Shown one piece after another: positions 21,072 to 22,119 of a stretch of 22,119 nucleotides of DNA. Within the stretch, counting starts at the first letter, position 1, and every line of letters starts with the position of its first letter. Source of the DNA: a virus; IMG/VR virus record IMGVR_UViG_3300017517_000006, positions 1 to 22,119 of that record. One strand, written 5' to 3'. Below the pieces are notes generated by a model, which was given only the letters and a program-made list of their open reading frames with translations, was not told the DNA's origin and made no database searches. A program made the position numbers and the translations under genes.

Positions 21072-22076
21072 ATGACTATCGGAACACTTCCCCAGTCCTT
21101 CCGCGGTTACGTCGGGCTGGCAAAAGAACAGACCTTCGGAGACGGAACAGCGCCCGTCTACTACGTGGACGCCACGTCGGACGGGTTCAGTCAGGATAAC
21201 CAGGTCGACTACCAGAACACGACACGGTCCCGCGCCGCACACAAAGGCGAAGCCGGCGCGTTCGAAGATAGCGGGAGCATCGACTTCCCGGCGAACCCCG
21301 AAAACGGCCTGGGGCTGTTACTCCTGGCCGGCTTCGGCGGCGAAACCTTCAGCGCGCAGGACCCCGACGGCGATAACACGGACGAAGTCGGGGAACACGT
21401 CTTCACACCGGCGGACACGCTCCCCAGCCTGTCCGTCGAAGTCGACCGGGACACCGATGTCGTGCGACACGTCGGCGTCGGTGTCGACACGCTAGAACTG
21501 TCACACACCGCCGAAGAACGGCTGGCCGCCAGCGTCGACCTGCCGGCGCAGGCCCCGGACGGGTCCGTGTCCAGTTCGGAGCCTGCGTACAGCGACCTGC
21601 GGAACTTCCGGTTTCACGACATCGACCTGTCCGTGGCCGGGACGCCCCGAAACGCAGACGTTCGGGACCTGACGCTGACCGTCGAAAACGACCTGGGGAG
21701 TGAATACCGCGGGAACCGGACGCTGTCGAAGATGTCCGTCGGGGAGCGGACGGTCACAGCGACGGCGACGCTGGACTTCGAAACCACCGAACTGTACGAA
21801 CAGTTCTTAGGACAGACTGGCGCCGCCGGCCCCCAGGACCAACTGGCGAACGTCGGGATGGATGTGACGTGGACGACGCCGGAGACGGTCGAAGACACGG
21901 GGACGAACTACGCGCTCCGGTGGTATATGCCACGCTGTACGATGAACACGCACGAAGCGACGCTGAACGGGAACGACGCCATCGCGGAAGACGTGGAGTT
22001 CCGGGCGCTCTACCAGCCGGAGATCGGTGGCGAAGCCGAAGTGACGCTGACAAACGGCGTCATGTCGCCATACTGA
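21072..22076 (+). CDS. Tail tube protein
   Basis: A 334-residue beta-rich protein with its own promoter. The start FRGYVGLAKEQTFGDGTAPVYYVDATSDGFSQDNQ is typical of the phage tail-tube family (an N-terminal strand with G.kee.tyGt...p...l...). Later strands VRDLTLTVENDLGSEYRGNRTLSKMSVGERTVTATATLDFETTELYEQFLG match the conserved two-sheet core and its ....G.r....i..g...v....l.. motif. It would polymerise into the tail tube, with the tape measure and tail-tip genes expected just downstream of the window. A contractile-tail tube is not excluded, but no sheath gene is seen before it. Confidence 0.82.
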   Translation: MTIGTLPQSFRGYVGLAKEQTFGDGTAPVYYVDATSDGFSQDNQVDYQNTTRSRAAHKGEAGAFEDSGSIDFPANPENGLGLLLLAGFGGETFSAQDPDGDNTDEVGEHVFTPADTLPSLSVEVDRDTDVVRHVGVGVDTLELSHTAEERLAASVDLPAQAPDGSVSSSEPAYSDLRNFRFHDIDLSVAGTPRNADVRDLTLTVENDLGSEYRGNRTLSKMSVGERTVTATATLDFETTELYEQFLGQTGAAGPQDQLANVGMDVTWTTPETVEDTGTNYALRWYMPRCTMNTHEATLNGNDAIAEDVEFRALYQPEIGGEAEVTLTNGVMSPY

Positions 22077-22079
22077 ACG

Positions 22080-22097
22080 CGCAGACGCTTTTCTGCG
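22080..22097 (+). terminator. Hairpin with T-rich loop after the tail-tube gene
   Basis: CGCAGA-CGCTTT-TCTGCG is a perfect 6-bp stem with a 6-nt loop and a T4 stretch, 3 nt after the tail-tube stop. It may attenuate or end the highly expressed tail-tube transcript, a common place for such a signal. Confidence 0.4.
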
Positions 22098-22119
22098 GAC
22101 AGACGCCCCAGACACCGGC

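Overview
The window looks like part of a tailed head-tail virus (Caudoviricetes-like) or provirus of a haloarchaeon. The DNA is very GC-rich. The predicted proteins are loaded with Asp and Glu, which is typical of haloarchaeal salt-in proteomes. An archaeal Hjc-type Holliday junction resolvase sits between the packaging genes, several small genes encode zinc-binding motifs, and the promoters look archaeal (TATA-like elements close to the start codons). Every convincing gene is on the + strand, tightly packed, usually with stop/start overlaps (TGATG, ATGA, GTGA). No integrase, tRNA, rRNA, CRISPR array or insertion sequence was found.

Layout. (1) 1-2918: an accessory operon with two hypothetical proteins, a phage DNA N6-adenine methyltransferase flanked by two paralogous HCCC zinc-motif proteins, a small acidic protein, a two-helix membrane peptide and a zinc ribbon. 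A 7-bp tandem repeat, a small hairpin and a T6 run end this block. (2) 3086-6772: the packaging operon, with a probable small terminase, a basic 31-residue micro-ORF, an Hjc resolvase, a zinc-ribbon protein, the large terminase (ATPase plus nuclease) and a two-helix membrane peptide. (3) 6830-10135: a giant 1101-residue portal protein with four C-terminal add-on modules, the last resembling the DNA-binding tail domain of D5/P4-type primase-helicases. (4) 10136-10667: the only long noncoding stretch. It carries paired 9-bp iterons in inverted orientation around an AT-rich core, a 14-bp palindrome and hairpins. (5) 10668-13431: a ribbon-helix-helix regulator, two tandem paralogues, a membrane protein and a MuF-like head protein. 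(6) 13490-14715: a two-gene cassette with its own promoter. (7) 14779-22076: the head and tail module, with a multidomain protease/scaffold, decoration protein, HK97-fold major capsid protein, connector proteins, an HK97-gp10-like protein, tail terminator, C2H2 zinc finger and tail tube.

Regulation. Two recurrent promoter designs can be read from the sequence. One has a CCATCRCGTCACG box 51-58 nt before the ATG plus a T/A-rich element about 34 nt before it, seen upstream of the portal, RHH, protease/scaffold and tail-tube genes. The other has CTAACAG about 28 nt before the ATG, seen upstream of the small terminase and the 13490 cassette. The first class would join the structural operons into one regulon. 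Together the genes describe DNA packaging, prohead assembly and maturation, and the start of tail assembly. The noncoding region with its adjacent RHH gene is the best candidate for a control or replication locus.
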